64,000 nt of DNA from an uncultured bacterium (GTDB taxonomy: Bacteria > Bacillota > Clostridia > Lachnospirales > Lachnospiraceae): the NCBI GenBank assembly GCA_948467735.1, contig CAOKFN010000001.1:134593-198592 (forward strand). The letters are read 5' to 3'. The position numbers and the translations under genes were made by a program. Of this stretch, positions 17,701-25,488 are shown one piece after another. Within the stretch, counting starts at the first letter, position 1. The number at the start of each line of letters is the position of its first letter. Under the pieces are notes generated by a model, which was not told the origin of the DNA, ran no database searches, and saw only the letters and a program-made list of their open reading frames with translations.

Positions 17701-19131
17701 TCATAATATTTCCACATCCTGTATCATCACCGGTTTTCCCGTCTCCCGATACAAATGTACGATGCTGCTCCAGTCCCCATAATATGCATCGCTTACAATA
17801 ACCGCTCTGTCCATGTCCGGTGAGTCGTCATAGATTCCGATATTCTCCCCACGGTATTGTTCCACCAGCTCCTGATACTCTTTCCACAGCCGGGGACGCA
17901 TGGATTCTATCGCCGCTTTCATCAGCGGGTGCGGCCTCCACAACAGTACGGCCTCCTCCCTGTTTTCCTGAAATATCCGAAATACGCTTCGCATTTTCGC
18001 CAGCATTTTCTCGCTGTGCTCCAGCAGGGCCGACACGCTGGTATTATACATAATAATTTTTTTCCGTTCGCCGTCGGGTTTTCGGATGAGCTTCGTCCAT
18101 TCTTCTGGAATTTTTAAATCCTCTACTCCGGCGCTTTGTATCTTATCCACCTTTGGCGAACCCAGCCCCAGTATCTTCTTTTCCCAATACTGCTTGGTTT
18201 TTTCTCCGGAAGCTTTTGTCAAAATTTTAATATATGCCTGGCGCATATCCTCCGATTGTACAATCACTTTGTCGGCGTTCAAAACGCCGGGAAGCAGGCA
18301 GAATTTATCCATTCCCTCCATTGCCTGTTGGTCTTCCGCATTTATCTCCCCCAAGATAAAATAAGGGATGTATATCAGCTGCTGTGTAAACTGCTTTAAA
18401 TTTTTTGAATAAAAGAACGGCATTATGCTGGTCACATAATTGCATTCATCATATGGATTATGTATAAATATCATATCCGGTCTGCGTTTTTCAAAATCAT
18501 ATGCCTCATAGGATGTCATTGGCACATATTCCGGATACTGATCCGCCTCATAATGCATTTCGCCGAAGCTCCCGTCCGGTTTTCTATCGTAATAGGGAAT
18601 CGGTATCACATAAGCGTCGCAGTCTGGATCCTCGTCCGCCGCTTTCCAGACACTTTCCAGACTGTCCCACATCGAAGCCTTATAGGGAAGGAATACCGCT
18701 TCCCTCCGGATTTTTATATCCTTTTTGATGCTGATACTTATTTTAATTAAGGACTGGCTCAGCGCTTGATATATTTCCCGCTCCCTTAAATCCGCCGTCT
18801 TCACATAGGGCCTGCCCTCATCCATATCTTCGATGCCGCATGACTCTTTGAAACCAAATGCTACCTTGGATTCGCGCAATTTTGTATGAATGTTAAATAA
18901 AACCTCGCAGTATTCCTCCAGCAGAGGAATGACGGCGGCGTCTTGTCCTTCCGTGGTCTCTATCAATCCTCCCAGAGAAACTGCCCCCTCCTGACAGTCG
19001 GCAAGCAGGGTTAATGCCGTCTGAATATTCTGCTGTTCCACTGCTTTTCTGATTTCTTCATGCGCCTGCCCGAGCAGTTCCACGAAGTCCTCCGCCTGTT
19101 TTTTCTGAGCCTTTCTCATATCCTCCCTCAT
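17701..19131 (-). CDS. CDP-glycerol glycerophosphotransferase-like / GT-B protein (tentative)
   Basis: Up to 476 residues. The N-terminal 130 are helical and charged. The C-terminal half looks like a GT-B donor domain: KKIIMYNTSVSALLEH, VLLWRPHPLMKAAI, and VSDAYYGDWSSIVHLY then TGKPVM, the pattern seen in teichoic-acid glycerophosphotransferases (WRPHP, SDxS). It may transfer polyol-phosphate to a surface polymer. The start is unclear: ATG at 19131 has no binding site, ATG at 19119 has GGGAGG only two bases away, and GTG at 19083 has GGAGG five bases away. It is the first gene of the glycan locus, and the putative omega-RNA region ends in its leader. Confidence 0.6.
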   Translation of the reverse strand: MREDMRKAQKKQAEDFVELLGQAHEEIRKAVEQQNIQTALTLLADCQEGAVSLGGLIETTEGQDAAVIPLLEEYCEVLFNIHTKLRESKVAFGFKESCGIEDMDEGRPYVKTADLREREIYQALSQSLIKISISIKKDIKIRREAVFLPYKASMWDSLESVWKAADEDPDCDAYVIPIPYYDRKPDGSFGEMHYEADQYPEYVPMTSYEAYDFEKRRPDMIFIHNPYDECNYVTSIMPFFYSKNLKQFTQQLIYIPYFILGEINAEDQQAMEGMDKFCLLPGVLNADKVIVQSEDMRQAYIKILTKASGEKTKQYWEKKILGLGSPKVDKIQSAGVEDLKIPEEWTKLIRKPDGERKKIIMYNTSVSALLEHSEKMLAKMRSVFRIFQENREEAVLLWRPHPLMKAAIESMRPRLWKEYQELVEQYRGENIGIYDDSPDMDRAVIVSDAYYGDWSSIVHLYRETGKPVMIQDVEIL

Positions 19132-19139
19132 GTCGAACA

Positions 19140-19573
19140 GTCTAAACTCAAATAGAATTTTCTCACTTTGGAATCTATTTCCTGCTGTTTCGGTTCATAA
19201 AATTAATAAGGCACATTGGACATTGAAAACAGCTTTTCAATGTTGCGGATTTCTCCGCTTCGCTCCTTGGTACATCATGTTCCTGCGCACGAGAAATTTT
19301 ATCCTCCATGCCCTTTCCCAAGCGCCGCTTACATTTCAGCATGTTCCCAAGGTCTTGGCATACCCAATACGCAGAAAAATCTCTGCCTTCTAATGCCGTC
19401 GGTTATTTTTATATGACAGGCAAAACCCTCTTCCGAAGTTCCCTCCCATACAGACGGGATTTCTGCTTCTGCCTGCTTTATCATGAACGCTCTTTCCGAT
19501 CCATGCCCAAGGCATTGGTAAAATCCCGGCTTTCCACCAGAACTTATCCAGAACGCTGTTCTTATGACCGCTT
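19140..19573 (-). ncRNA. Putative omega-RNA/guide RNA of the TnpB-like gene
   Basis: The 440 bases after the TnpB-like gene hold no convincing protein but strong hairpins when read on the minus strand. At 19245-19258 a 5-bp stem is closed by a GAAA tetraloop (GCGGA-GAAA-TCCGC). At 19221-19242 a perfect 9-bp stem is closed by GCTG (CATTGAAAA-GCTG-TTTTCAATG). Further upstream are ATGCC-TTG-GGCAT-like stems. TnpB proteins use an omega-RNA transcribed from the 3' end of their gene with the guide at its 3' end, and this layout fits. The GNRA loop favours the minus strand. RNA boundaries and guide are not known. Confidence 0.55.
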
Positions 19574-21022
19574 TCATTTTACAATCTTCCCCGCCAGTCC
19601 GCGCTTTAGTACATTTCTTGCGGTATTGGTTTTCTCCGCCGCACTGTATCCGCAGGCCGCGCAGACAAAATATCTCTGGGAATACCCTCTTTCCCGAAAC
19701 ACATCGCTTTCATTTACCCTGCTGCCAGCAGCACCACAGCTGCTGCATTCTCTGCTAATGTCTTTCCCAAGCACTTCCACTATGTCAATGGAATGTTCCC
19801 TGCATTTCAACTCCAGACGCTGTCGGATATACCCCCTCTGCCACATGGACACGGAATGATTAATCCTTCTGCTGACACCGCCGCCCTGCGGTTTGGGCAG
19901 TTTCACCACATAGACAGTGCCGGGCTGTTCCTCCCGAATAAAACGATTCAGCTCATGATTAATATAGCTGTGCATCCATTCTTCATACCGCTTCTTTTGG
20001 GCATTATATTTTTTCCGGCCGATATTTCCATCGCGGTTTCTTTGATAGTTTCCTGTCTGCTTCCGCATCCAGTCCGCATATTCCGTCTGGTATCTGCCCA
20101 GTTCTTCCCCATAACTGTGCCCTTTGTCGGTGGTCAGCATGGTAAAGATTCCCATTGCCAGACCTGTCTTATTGATATAATTCGTATGGCTGCGTACCGC
20201 CACATTGATGGGAACATCAATGGCAATGCTACCATCCTGCAGGTTAAGCTTAATATAAAGCTGGCTCTTGTAGCGGTTGCCGTCCGTCAACGGGACGAAA
20301 ATTCGTTTTCGGTTTTCCTTTGTGGAAATATAGATGCCATGGCAGTTATCATTCCTGCTGTTCCTTGAAATTTGAGCATCCCCGCTTTCCTTCATGGCTT
20401 GGTCATTCCCGCCCGCTCCCTTGGTCGTGCTTTTCTTCAAATCTCCATAACGGTACGCCCTCTCTGAAATAGAAAAGCCTTCTGCGGAATCCGTGTGTAA
20501 TTTCACATGGTATTTGCGCACCTGTCTGCACAAGTACCGATTCAGTCTGTCCGTATCCACCCTGACAGCCAGTTCTTCCTGCTGCCTGCGGATTTCCTCC
20601 GGCAGTTCCGCCCGGGTTTGATTCAGCACCGCCTCAAAAGCATTGTGTACCTTCAGCAGAAAACGGAGATAATGCTTCTCATCCGCATTAAAATTTACAT
20701 TCTGCCCTGTCAGCTTCAGTATTTTAGATTTTGTCCTAGTCCACTGACACTTGATATCCCCGAGAGCGTCGAATACCGCAAGGTAGAAGTACGCCGACGG
20801 TAATCCCAGATCTGCTCTCAGCCCACTTTCCGTCATCTCGTTCTGAACGGTATAGCCGGGATAAATCTTGGCCAGACTTCCTATGCCGCCATACCTTGCA
20901 TATACATAGTTCTTTACCCGGCGATAGTCCTCGGCAATTTCCCGGAGCTTCGCCATATCCTCCGGCGGAATGGCTCCTCTGCTGTATTGATGAACCGTCT
21001 TGCAAATTGTTTCCGGCGGCAT
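19574..21022 (-). CDS. Catalytically dead TnpB-family (IS605 OrfB-like) protein, TldR-like
   Basis: 482 residues. The C-terminal half follows TnpB: RuvC-I, RuvC-II, a zinc ribbon and RuvC-III. The ribbon is intact (CSSCG at about 426-430, CAACG at 454-458). RuvC-I reads TGLAMGIFTML, with Ala where the catalytic Asp of GIDxG belongs (about residue 289). RuvC-II reads GTVYVVKLPKP with no acidic residue where Glu is expected. RuvC-III reads AAEKTNTARN, with Lys in place of Asp in DRDxNAA. It should bind RNA and DNA but not cut, like the TldR repressors derived from TnpB. The ATG at 21022 has GGGAGG six bases upstream; the frame is open to 21058. No tnpA is nearby. Confidence 0.85.
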   Translation of the reverse strand: MPPETICKTVHQYSRGAIPPEDMAKLREIAEDYRRVKNYVYARYGGIGSLAKIYPGYTVQNEMTESGLRADLGLPSAYFYLAVFDALGDIKCQWTRTKSKILKLTGQNVNFNADEKHYLRFLLKVHNAFEAVLNQTRAELPEEIRRQQEELAVRVDTDRLNRYLCRQVRKYHVKLHTDSAEGFSISERAYRYGDLKKSTTKGAGGNDQAMKESGDAQISRNSRNDNCHGIYISTKENRKRIFVPLTDGNRYKSQLYIKLNLQDGSIAIDVPINVAVRSHTNYINKTGLAMGIFTMLTTDKGHSYGEELGRYQTEYADWMRKQTGNYQRNRDGNIGRKKYNAQKKRYEEWMHSYINHELNRFIREEQPGTVYVVKLPKPQGGGVSRRINHSVSMWQRGYIRQRLELKCREHSIDIVEVLGKDISRECSSCGAAGSRVNESDVFRERGYSQRYFVCAACGYSAAEKTNTARNVLKRGLAGKIVK

Positions 21023-21093
21023 TCCCACCCTCCCTGCATTTTTTATTCTGCTCTCCATTCCCCATTCTGCCGACCAAAACAGCTGCTTAAGAT

Positions 21094-21118
21094 TTCGCAG
21101 ATTATCTTAATCTGCGAA
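21094..21118. repeat. 25-bp palindrome, left copy of an inverted pair
   Basis: Arms TTCGCAGATTA (21094-21104) and TAATCTGCGAA (21108-21118) with loop TCT. The copy at 21453-21477 is its exact reverse complement. It lies 72 bases upstream of the TnpB-like start. It may be a recombination site, an element end, or an operator. Confidence 0.9.
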
Positions 21119-21159
21119 TTCCCTTTGAAAATTTGATAAATACTTTATTTTTCTATCAT

Positions 21160-21180
21160 TGACCCCTTAACCTGACCCCT
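21160..21180. promoter_or_regulatory. Direct repeat TGACCCCT x2, possible operator
   Basis: TGACCCCT occurs at 21160-21167 and again at 21173-21180, a 13-base period, between the two 25-bp palindromes. Spaced direct repeats of this size are typical binding sites, but no regulator is identified. Confidence 0.35.
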
Positions 21181-21359
21181 AATATTCAACAATGAGCTTA
21201 ATATACATTACGGATTCCTTTGGCGTATCCGGCCATTTGAATTATTTTTGTTGACCATTTTTATGACCACTAATAAAATTTTTAAACCCTGCAAGTGCCC
21301 TGTTTATGCGTACTTGAGAAGAAGCTCTCTGAGAAATTCTTGAAATAGACATTCTTTTC

Positions 21360-21388
21360 TTGACAAAATAACTTGTAAAATCTATAAT
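21360..21388 (+). promoter_or_regulatory. Perfect sigma-70/sigma-A consensus promoter inside the inverted repeats
   Basis: TTGACA at 21360-21365, a 17-base spacer, and TATAAT at 21383-21388: both hexamers match consensus exactly. It fires rightward from about 21395, away from the TnpB-like gene and into the 3' end of the Thg1-like gene. No gene follows it on the plus strand. If the segment between the palindromes were inverted, it would point at the TnpB-like gene with its start about 154 bases upstream of the ATG. Confidence 0.75.
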
Positions 21389-21452
21389 AAAACTATCCTT
21401 AACAGCTGATATTTACAGTACAGGCAAAGATAAAGTTCTACATTAAAAAATT

Positions 21453-21477
21453 TTCGCAGATTAAGATAATCTGCGAA
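21453..21477 (-). terminator. 25-bp palindrome, right copy; terminator of the Thg1-like operon
   Basis: Arms TTCGCAGATTA (21453-21463) and TAATCTGCGAA (21467-21477) with loop AGA. Read on the minus strand the 11-bp stem is followed by AATTTTTT (T-run 21450-21445), so in the present orientation it can terminate the operon ending at 21489. It is the exact reverse complement of the left copy at 21094-21118. Confidence 0.75.
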
Positions 21478-21488
21478 TTTAAGATACC

Positions 21489-22253
21489 TTATGTAAGAGG
21501 CTGCAAAAATCTCAAAACCCATTCCCGATACTCATCGCCAATCAACAGCTCCATATTTGTTTCAATCTGCTTCCTTATAGCGACCACCGTTTCTTTGGCG
21601 ATAGGATTATATCCCTCCTTTTCATAAGAAGCATAATACAATCCGATTCCCCGTTTCTGCCAGCCCGGAAGATCATTATAATTGATATGTTCTGAGAATA
21701 ACAGTTCGTTTTTCCATGAAACCGTCTTTCCCTCCAGCTCTTCCGACGCCTGTCTGGGCAATATTCCTTTTTTTCTCAGCATCCAATAGCAGTGTGCATT
21801 CAGAGAATTTCTATGGGAGTCTTCCTGTCTCCACGCAAAGTAATCCCCCACGCATTCCTGATTGGGAAGCGGAATGACTCTACAGTCAAAGCAGGCCGGA
21901 ACCCCCAGCTGCAGGGACATATAAGCGCTCGCCTCCCCTGCCAGCACTGAGTTAAGCTTTCTGGTTTTCCTGCCAAACGTATTGTCCTCCGGATGAAAAA
22001 GAAGGGAAATTTCATCGCTCTGCGTGTATCCATAGACAATTCGGAAACCGCACTCCATCAAGTGTCTCACCGTCCCAACCATCGCGTCCCGGAACCTAGT
22101 GTCAAAAGGCGCTTCAAATTTACAGATTTCTTTGGTGAGCTTCGTAAAGCCGCGGCCGTCCAGCCGGGCCGCGAGATAGAGCTCCGGCCATATATACTGA
22201 TCCAAAGACTCCTCAAACCGCCTCATTCTGCTGTCCAATTCCTCAAAATTCAC
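21489..22253 (-). CDS. Thg1-like 3'-5' RNA polymerase (tRNA-His guanylyltransferase family)
   Basis: 254 residues. The family's metal and nucleotide site is visible: AARLDGRGFTKLTKE near residue 30 (HINTIDGRxF region) and YGYTQSDEISLLF near residue 75, whose Ser-Asp-Glu carries a catalytic carboxylate. Bacterial Thg1-like proteins add nucleotides 3' to 5', repairing 5'-truncated tRNAs with a templating strand. It lies 43 bases downstream of a P-loop kinase gene on the same strand, and the pair looks like one RNA-repair operon. The window holds no tRNA-His gene. Confidence 0.9.
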   Translation of the reverse strand: MNFEELDSRMRRFEESLDQYIWPELYLAARLDGRGFTKLTKEICKFEAPFDTRFRDAMVGTVRHLMECGFRIVYGYTQSDEISLLFHPEDNTFGRKTRKLNSVLAGEASAYMSLQLGVPACFDCRVIPLPNQECVGDYFAWRQEDSHRNSLNAHCYWMLRKKGILPRQASEELEGKTVSWKNELLFSEHINYNDLPGWQKRGIGLYYASYEKEGYNPIAKETVVAIRKQIETNMELLIGDEYREWVLRFLQPLT

Positions 22254-22296
22254 TCAAACCACCCTGCCTTTCCGAAATTTAAAATCTTCATTCCGT

Positions 22297-22758
22297 TCAT
22301 GCTTTCCAAGGCTCCACAATAAATTTCCCCTGTTCCATTCTGACAAAATACAGCCTGTCAAAGCCCTCCTGCGGACTCGGCAGCTCCAAGCGCCCTGACG
22401 TACAGGCAATGGCTTTGTCGGGCACGCAGGCCTTTCCTGTCCGAGCGCGGTTGCGTTCGATGCAGTCTGCCAGAACTGAGCGGAAAAAATAGCCTTCTAT
22501 CCTGTAATTGTACGCTCTGGCGGCGCCGATATACCTTGCCCGGTCCTCTTTGGACGGGTTTGTATTATCCACCACAAAAGAATCGCCCCTCCGCAGGCAT
22601 TCCTCCAGCAAAAGCCTCTCTTTATTCCGGGTGTGCAGAGTATCCAGATTGATATGTACATATTCCCACAGCATTTGACGGTAAAAGGTTGTTTTGCCGC
22701 TTGCCTGCAGGCCTATGAAAATAACCGCTTTCGGAGTTTGATCCGCCAATACTTCCAT
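22297..22758 (-). CDS. P-loop kinase, polynucleotide-kinase-like
   Basis: 153 residues. A Walker A motif GLQASGKTTFYRQ (about residues 16-28) is followed by INLDTLHTRNKE, SFVVDNTNPSKEDRARYI and GYFFRSVLADCIERNRAR. This order (P-loop, D-T-L, DNTNP, RNRAR lid) is that of the 5'-kinase domain of T4 Pnk/Pnkp and related ATPases. With the Thg1-like gene downstream it plausibly phosphorylates 5'-OH RNA ends before nucleotide addition. AGGAAGGG precedes the ATG. A small-molecule kinase is the alternative. Confidence 0.8.
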   Translation of the reverse strand: MEVLADQTPKAVIFIGLQASGKTTFYRQMLWEYVHINLDTLHTRNKERLLLEECLRRGDSFVVDNTNPSKEDRARYIGAARAYNYRIEGYFFRSVLADCIERNRARTGKACVPDKAIACTSGRLELPSPQEGFDRLYFVRMEQGKFIVEPWKA

Positions 22759-22922
22759 ACTGCCCTTCCTCTGTCCCTGTTCCTTTTTCTTTCAAAGCAT
22801 ATCGGCTTCCTTTATCTGTTTTTCCGGACACGCCGCCCGCCGTCCACATTCTCCGGCCCAATCCGGCCTTTTCACGGACAATGCCCGGTTCTTTCCACCA
22901 TCAGCGGCGCATAGTAATACGA

Positions 22923-24224
22923 CTACTCTATGGAAAAAGAGGTTTTGTTAAGTATCCGTACCACACGCCATTCGCCGTTGTACTTCACAAAAATAAACAA
23001 ATATGCATTGGCATTCTCCACCTCGTCGTTTATCAGAGTAAAATTAATCTGGCAGGCAGACATGTCCTCCGAATATGCCATATATTTTGTAATACCTGCG
23101 TCTTTCAATTTGGTATCCCAGCCGAATGTCCACTTCAGCGACCCTTGGGCCATATATGCTCTTTTGGCCGCCTCGGAATCAGGCACCAGATATGAAACAT
23201 ACCTCTCATAATTTGCCGAAAGATTTCTATTGCGATTCCCGCTGTATGCCACATAGGCGTCAAAGACCGTCATAATATAATCCGAAAGCGTCTGCGAAAT
23301 TTCGTCGTCGATTTCATAGAGATATTCCCCGTCCTCCACAGTGCATTCCAGCCGGTTCCCGCCGTTTGTTTCCACCGTAACCTCCGGCGGCAGGATAAGT
23401 CCCTGTACCGTATATATCTCCCGCCCCGGTACAAACGGGATAAAATCCTCTATCCCTTCAAAATCCTCATCACTTTGTATCTCTTTCAAAGAATTTTCTT
23501 CACTCAGCACAATGCCGTTTACCTTGACAGTGCTGCCTGCCGGAACCGTAATCCGATAATCCTCCATCAGCGGCGCATAGTAATAAGATTTCCCCGCCGA
23601 GTATGCCAATTCCAGCCGACTGCCCCCGGCGTCTTCCACCGTGACTCCTTCCATATCATAGATATCGTCCATCCGATATTTTGAAAGACCGCCGATATCG
23701 TCCCTGTTTTCGTCAAAAATGCCAAGGCTCAATTTCTGGGCGTTTTCCTGCACCAGACATTCCGTCCCCACCGCCTCGCCGTCGATACGGATCACGGCGT
23801 CCTGCGGAATATAAATACACAGCCCGCTCCCTGCAAGTTCGATATCGCCCGTCTCCCATTCATGACAGCCGAAAGGCAGCTTCTCCCCTTCCTTGAGGGA
23901 AACCGTGAGCATATCCTCATTTCCAAAACGTATGCAGTATACGGGCGTTTCCTCGGTGTAACTATCCATTTTCTTGTAAAAGGCCGCATGTTCCAAGTCC
24001 AGCGTGTCCACATAGCCTGCGCTCACGCCTTTTTGGGTCAGAAATCCATGCCAATAAGCGCTGTCCGTCCCTGCAAGCAGCGCTTCCATCCCATGGTCCG
24101 GACGGGATTTCTCATAAGCATCCATTCCCCTCCACAAAAGCGCAAGCCCCAATAGGTTGAGCCAGAAAAGCAGCAGCAGATAGAGGGTAAAGCCGATGGC
24201 AAATTTACTCTTTTTTCTCTTCAT
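22923..24224 (-). CDS. Membrane-anchored extracellular protein, function unknown
   Basis: 433 residues. One N-terminal membrane segment (FTLYLLLLFWLNLLGLALLW) after a KRKKSK basic start, with the rest predicted outside. The middle has two similar stretches in which a beta segment carries IRIDGEAVG and TVKVNGIVLS, suggesting a repeated small beta domain. The last 110 residues (TVFDAYVAYSGNRNRNLSAN ... NAYLFIFVKYNGEWRVVRIL) look like an NTF2-like fold. It sits 19 bases after the phosphodiester glycosidase gene and is probably co-transcribed. No named family recognised. Confidence 0.65.
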   Translation of the reverse strand: MKRKKSKFAIGFTLYLLLLFWLNLLGLALLWRGMDAYEKSRPDHGMEALLAGTDSAYWHGFLTQKGVSAGYVDTLDLEHAAFYKKMDSYTEETPVYCIRFGNEDMLTVSLKEGEKLPFGCHEWETGDIELAGSGLCIYIPQDAVIRIDGEAVGTECLVQENAQKLSLGIFDENRDDIGGLSKYRMDDIYDMEGVTVEDAGGSRLELAYSAGKSYYYAPLMEDYRITVPAGSTVKVNGIVLSEENSLKEIQSDEDFEGIEDFIPFVPGREIYTVQGLILPPEVTVETNGGNRLECTVEDGEYLYEIDDEISQTLSDYIMTVFDAYVAYSGNRNRNLSANYERYVSYLVPDSEAAKRAYMAQGSLKWTFGWDTKLKDAGITKYMAYSEDMSACQINFTLINDEVENANAYLFIFVKYNGEWRVVRILNKTSFSIE

Positions 24225-24243
24225 GGAAAATAACCGTCCTTTG

Positions 24244-25275
24244 TCAATCCGAGGTATTGTAAGGCTTTATCAAAAAAGCAGAAGGCAGCGCCCTTGTTCC
24301 TCTGACAGAAGCGTTGATGTTCAAGGTTTCATCATTATAAATCATCTGCGACGAAGACCCTCCGTCCAGATTCCCCGCATTGACCGCTCCATATTCAAGC
24401 ATAATGCCCGTAAGGTCCTCCAGCGTGGCTCCAAGGCTCGTTACCTGCCTGCCGTCCACCACCAGCATCAAAACGGCGCCGTCCGACCGCTGGCCGATCG
24501 CGGTTCTGGGATTTATGCCGCTGCTGCTGTTTATGGGATCCCCGTTCACAATAAGCGCCGGGCCGAAGCTGCAGGCCCATTGTATTTTGCGGTTCAGAGC
24601 CTCCCTCCCCGACATATAGCCCACATGCAGTATTCCCTCGTTGTCAAAGCCTATCACCGTGGACATGGTGCTTTCCTCTCCCCATGCCAGCTTTCCTTCG
24701 GTTATCACGATTCCGTCCGGAATACCGCCGGTGCCCATTCCCTCCGGATCATAGAACCCGCCGGCGTTTATGCCGCCCACGGCGTCGTATTTTTCCACCA
24801 GCTTTTCCAAGCTTAAGCCCTTTTCTCCGAAAGAATCCGGCACTCCCACAAAAATTCTGGACGGGTCGTCGATTATCATCATAATACCGCGGTATGTGGC
24901 CCCGGTAATCTGTTCAAATTTCACTCCGCTGTCTTCTTCCATATCCTCCGCACCGGACGACGCTCCGCTTTCCTCCGTCTGCTTTCTTGTGGCGGATATG
25001 GTAACAAGGGAGGTGTCCACCTTGGGCGCTTCCACAATAGTATCCTTATAACCCATAATCTCCGCCACTCTCTCCTCCGTCAGAAACAAATCCGGAATAA
25101 ATCCCGCCGCACTGGTTTCCTTCAACGAACGGGTGAGCAGTTCCTGCGCGCTCACCGACGGACCGCAGAGTATGACATACACCACGCCCGCGACTCCCAG
25201 AAGCGCCATAAACAAGGTGCCCGATACTATCAAAAATGCCCGCCTTACTGCGGTCAAAATCCTGCGTTTTCTCAT
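24244..25275 (-). CDS. Phosphodiester glycosidase (NAGPA-domain) exoprotein
   Basis: 343 residues with an N-terminal membrane anchor (FLIVSGTLFMALLGVAGVVY). The domain from about 120 to 340 matches the phosphodiester alpha-N-acetylglucosaminidase family: GGINAGGFYD, SFGPALIVNGDPI, NPRTAIGQRSDGAVLMLVVD and VNAGNLDGGSSSQMIY. The GGSS motif and the first NAGGF loop are hallmarks. In bacteria these proteins act on the outer face, probably removing sugars linked by phosphodiesters to wall or exopolymers. It leads a two-gene unit. Confidence 0.88.
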   Translation of the reverse strand: MRKRRILTAVRRAFLIVSGTLFMALLGVAGVVYVILCGPSVSAQELLTRSLKETSAAGFIPDLFLTEERVAEIMGYKDTIVEAPKVDTSLVTISATRKQTEESGASSGAEDMEEDSGVKFEQITGATYRGIMMIIDDPSRIFVGVPDSFGEKGLSLEKLVEKYDAVGGINAGGFYDPEGMGTGGIPDGIVITEGKLAWGEESTMSTVIGFDNEGILHVGYMSGREALNRKIQWACSFGPALIVNGDPINSSSGINPRTAIGQRSDGAVLMLVVDGRQVTSLGATLEDLTGIMLEYGAVNAGNLDGGSSSQMIYNDETLNINASVRGTRALPSAFLIKPYNTSD

Positions 25276-25321
25276 AAATAGTGTTTGTAATGTTTTCTCC
25301 TAAAATATATGTGTCAGCTGT

Positions 25322-25421
25322 AAATTATACTCACAATCGCTAAGGACTGCCAGACCGCCCGGCTGACGAGCGGAAAGCATCGTGGACAGGCGGCAGCTTC
25401 CACCTCTCGTAAGTATAATTT
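25322..25421. repeat. 100-base structured element with 10-bp terminal inverted repeats
   Basis: AAATTATACT at 25322-25331 pairs exactly with AGTATAATTT at 25412-25421. Inside, GC-rich arms around CTGCC/GGCAG and CCGCC/GGCGG can extend the fold to one long hairpin. It lies between the amidase and phosphodiester glycosidase genes, both on the minus strand. It may be a leader RNA, a processing/termination hairpin or a small MITE-like insert. No riboswitch class recognised. Confidence 0.5.
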
Positions 25422-25488
25422 TGTCCGGCTTTCTTTATTATATGGTAAAATAATTCCCGTGTCAACCGTGCCTCCGTCCCGTATTCCG

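Noticed and set aside
19329..19577. 82-codon minus-strand frame after the TnpB-like gene
   Set aside because: No ribosome binding site and no family; the interval is better explained by RNA stems.
21094..21477. Two palindromic repeats read as a minimal CRISPR array
   Set aside because: Only two copies, 334 bases apart and inverted to each other; no spacer-sized unit and no cas genes.
19574..21488. Active IS200/IS605 insertion sequence
   Set aside because: No TnpA transposase, and the TnpB RuvC residues are gone; at most a domesticated remnant.
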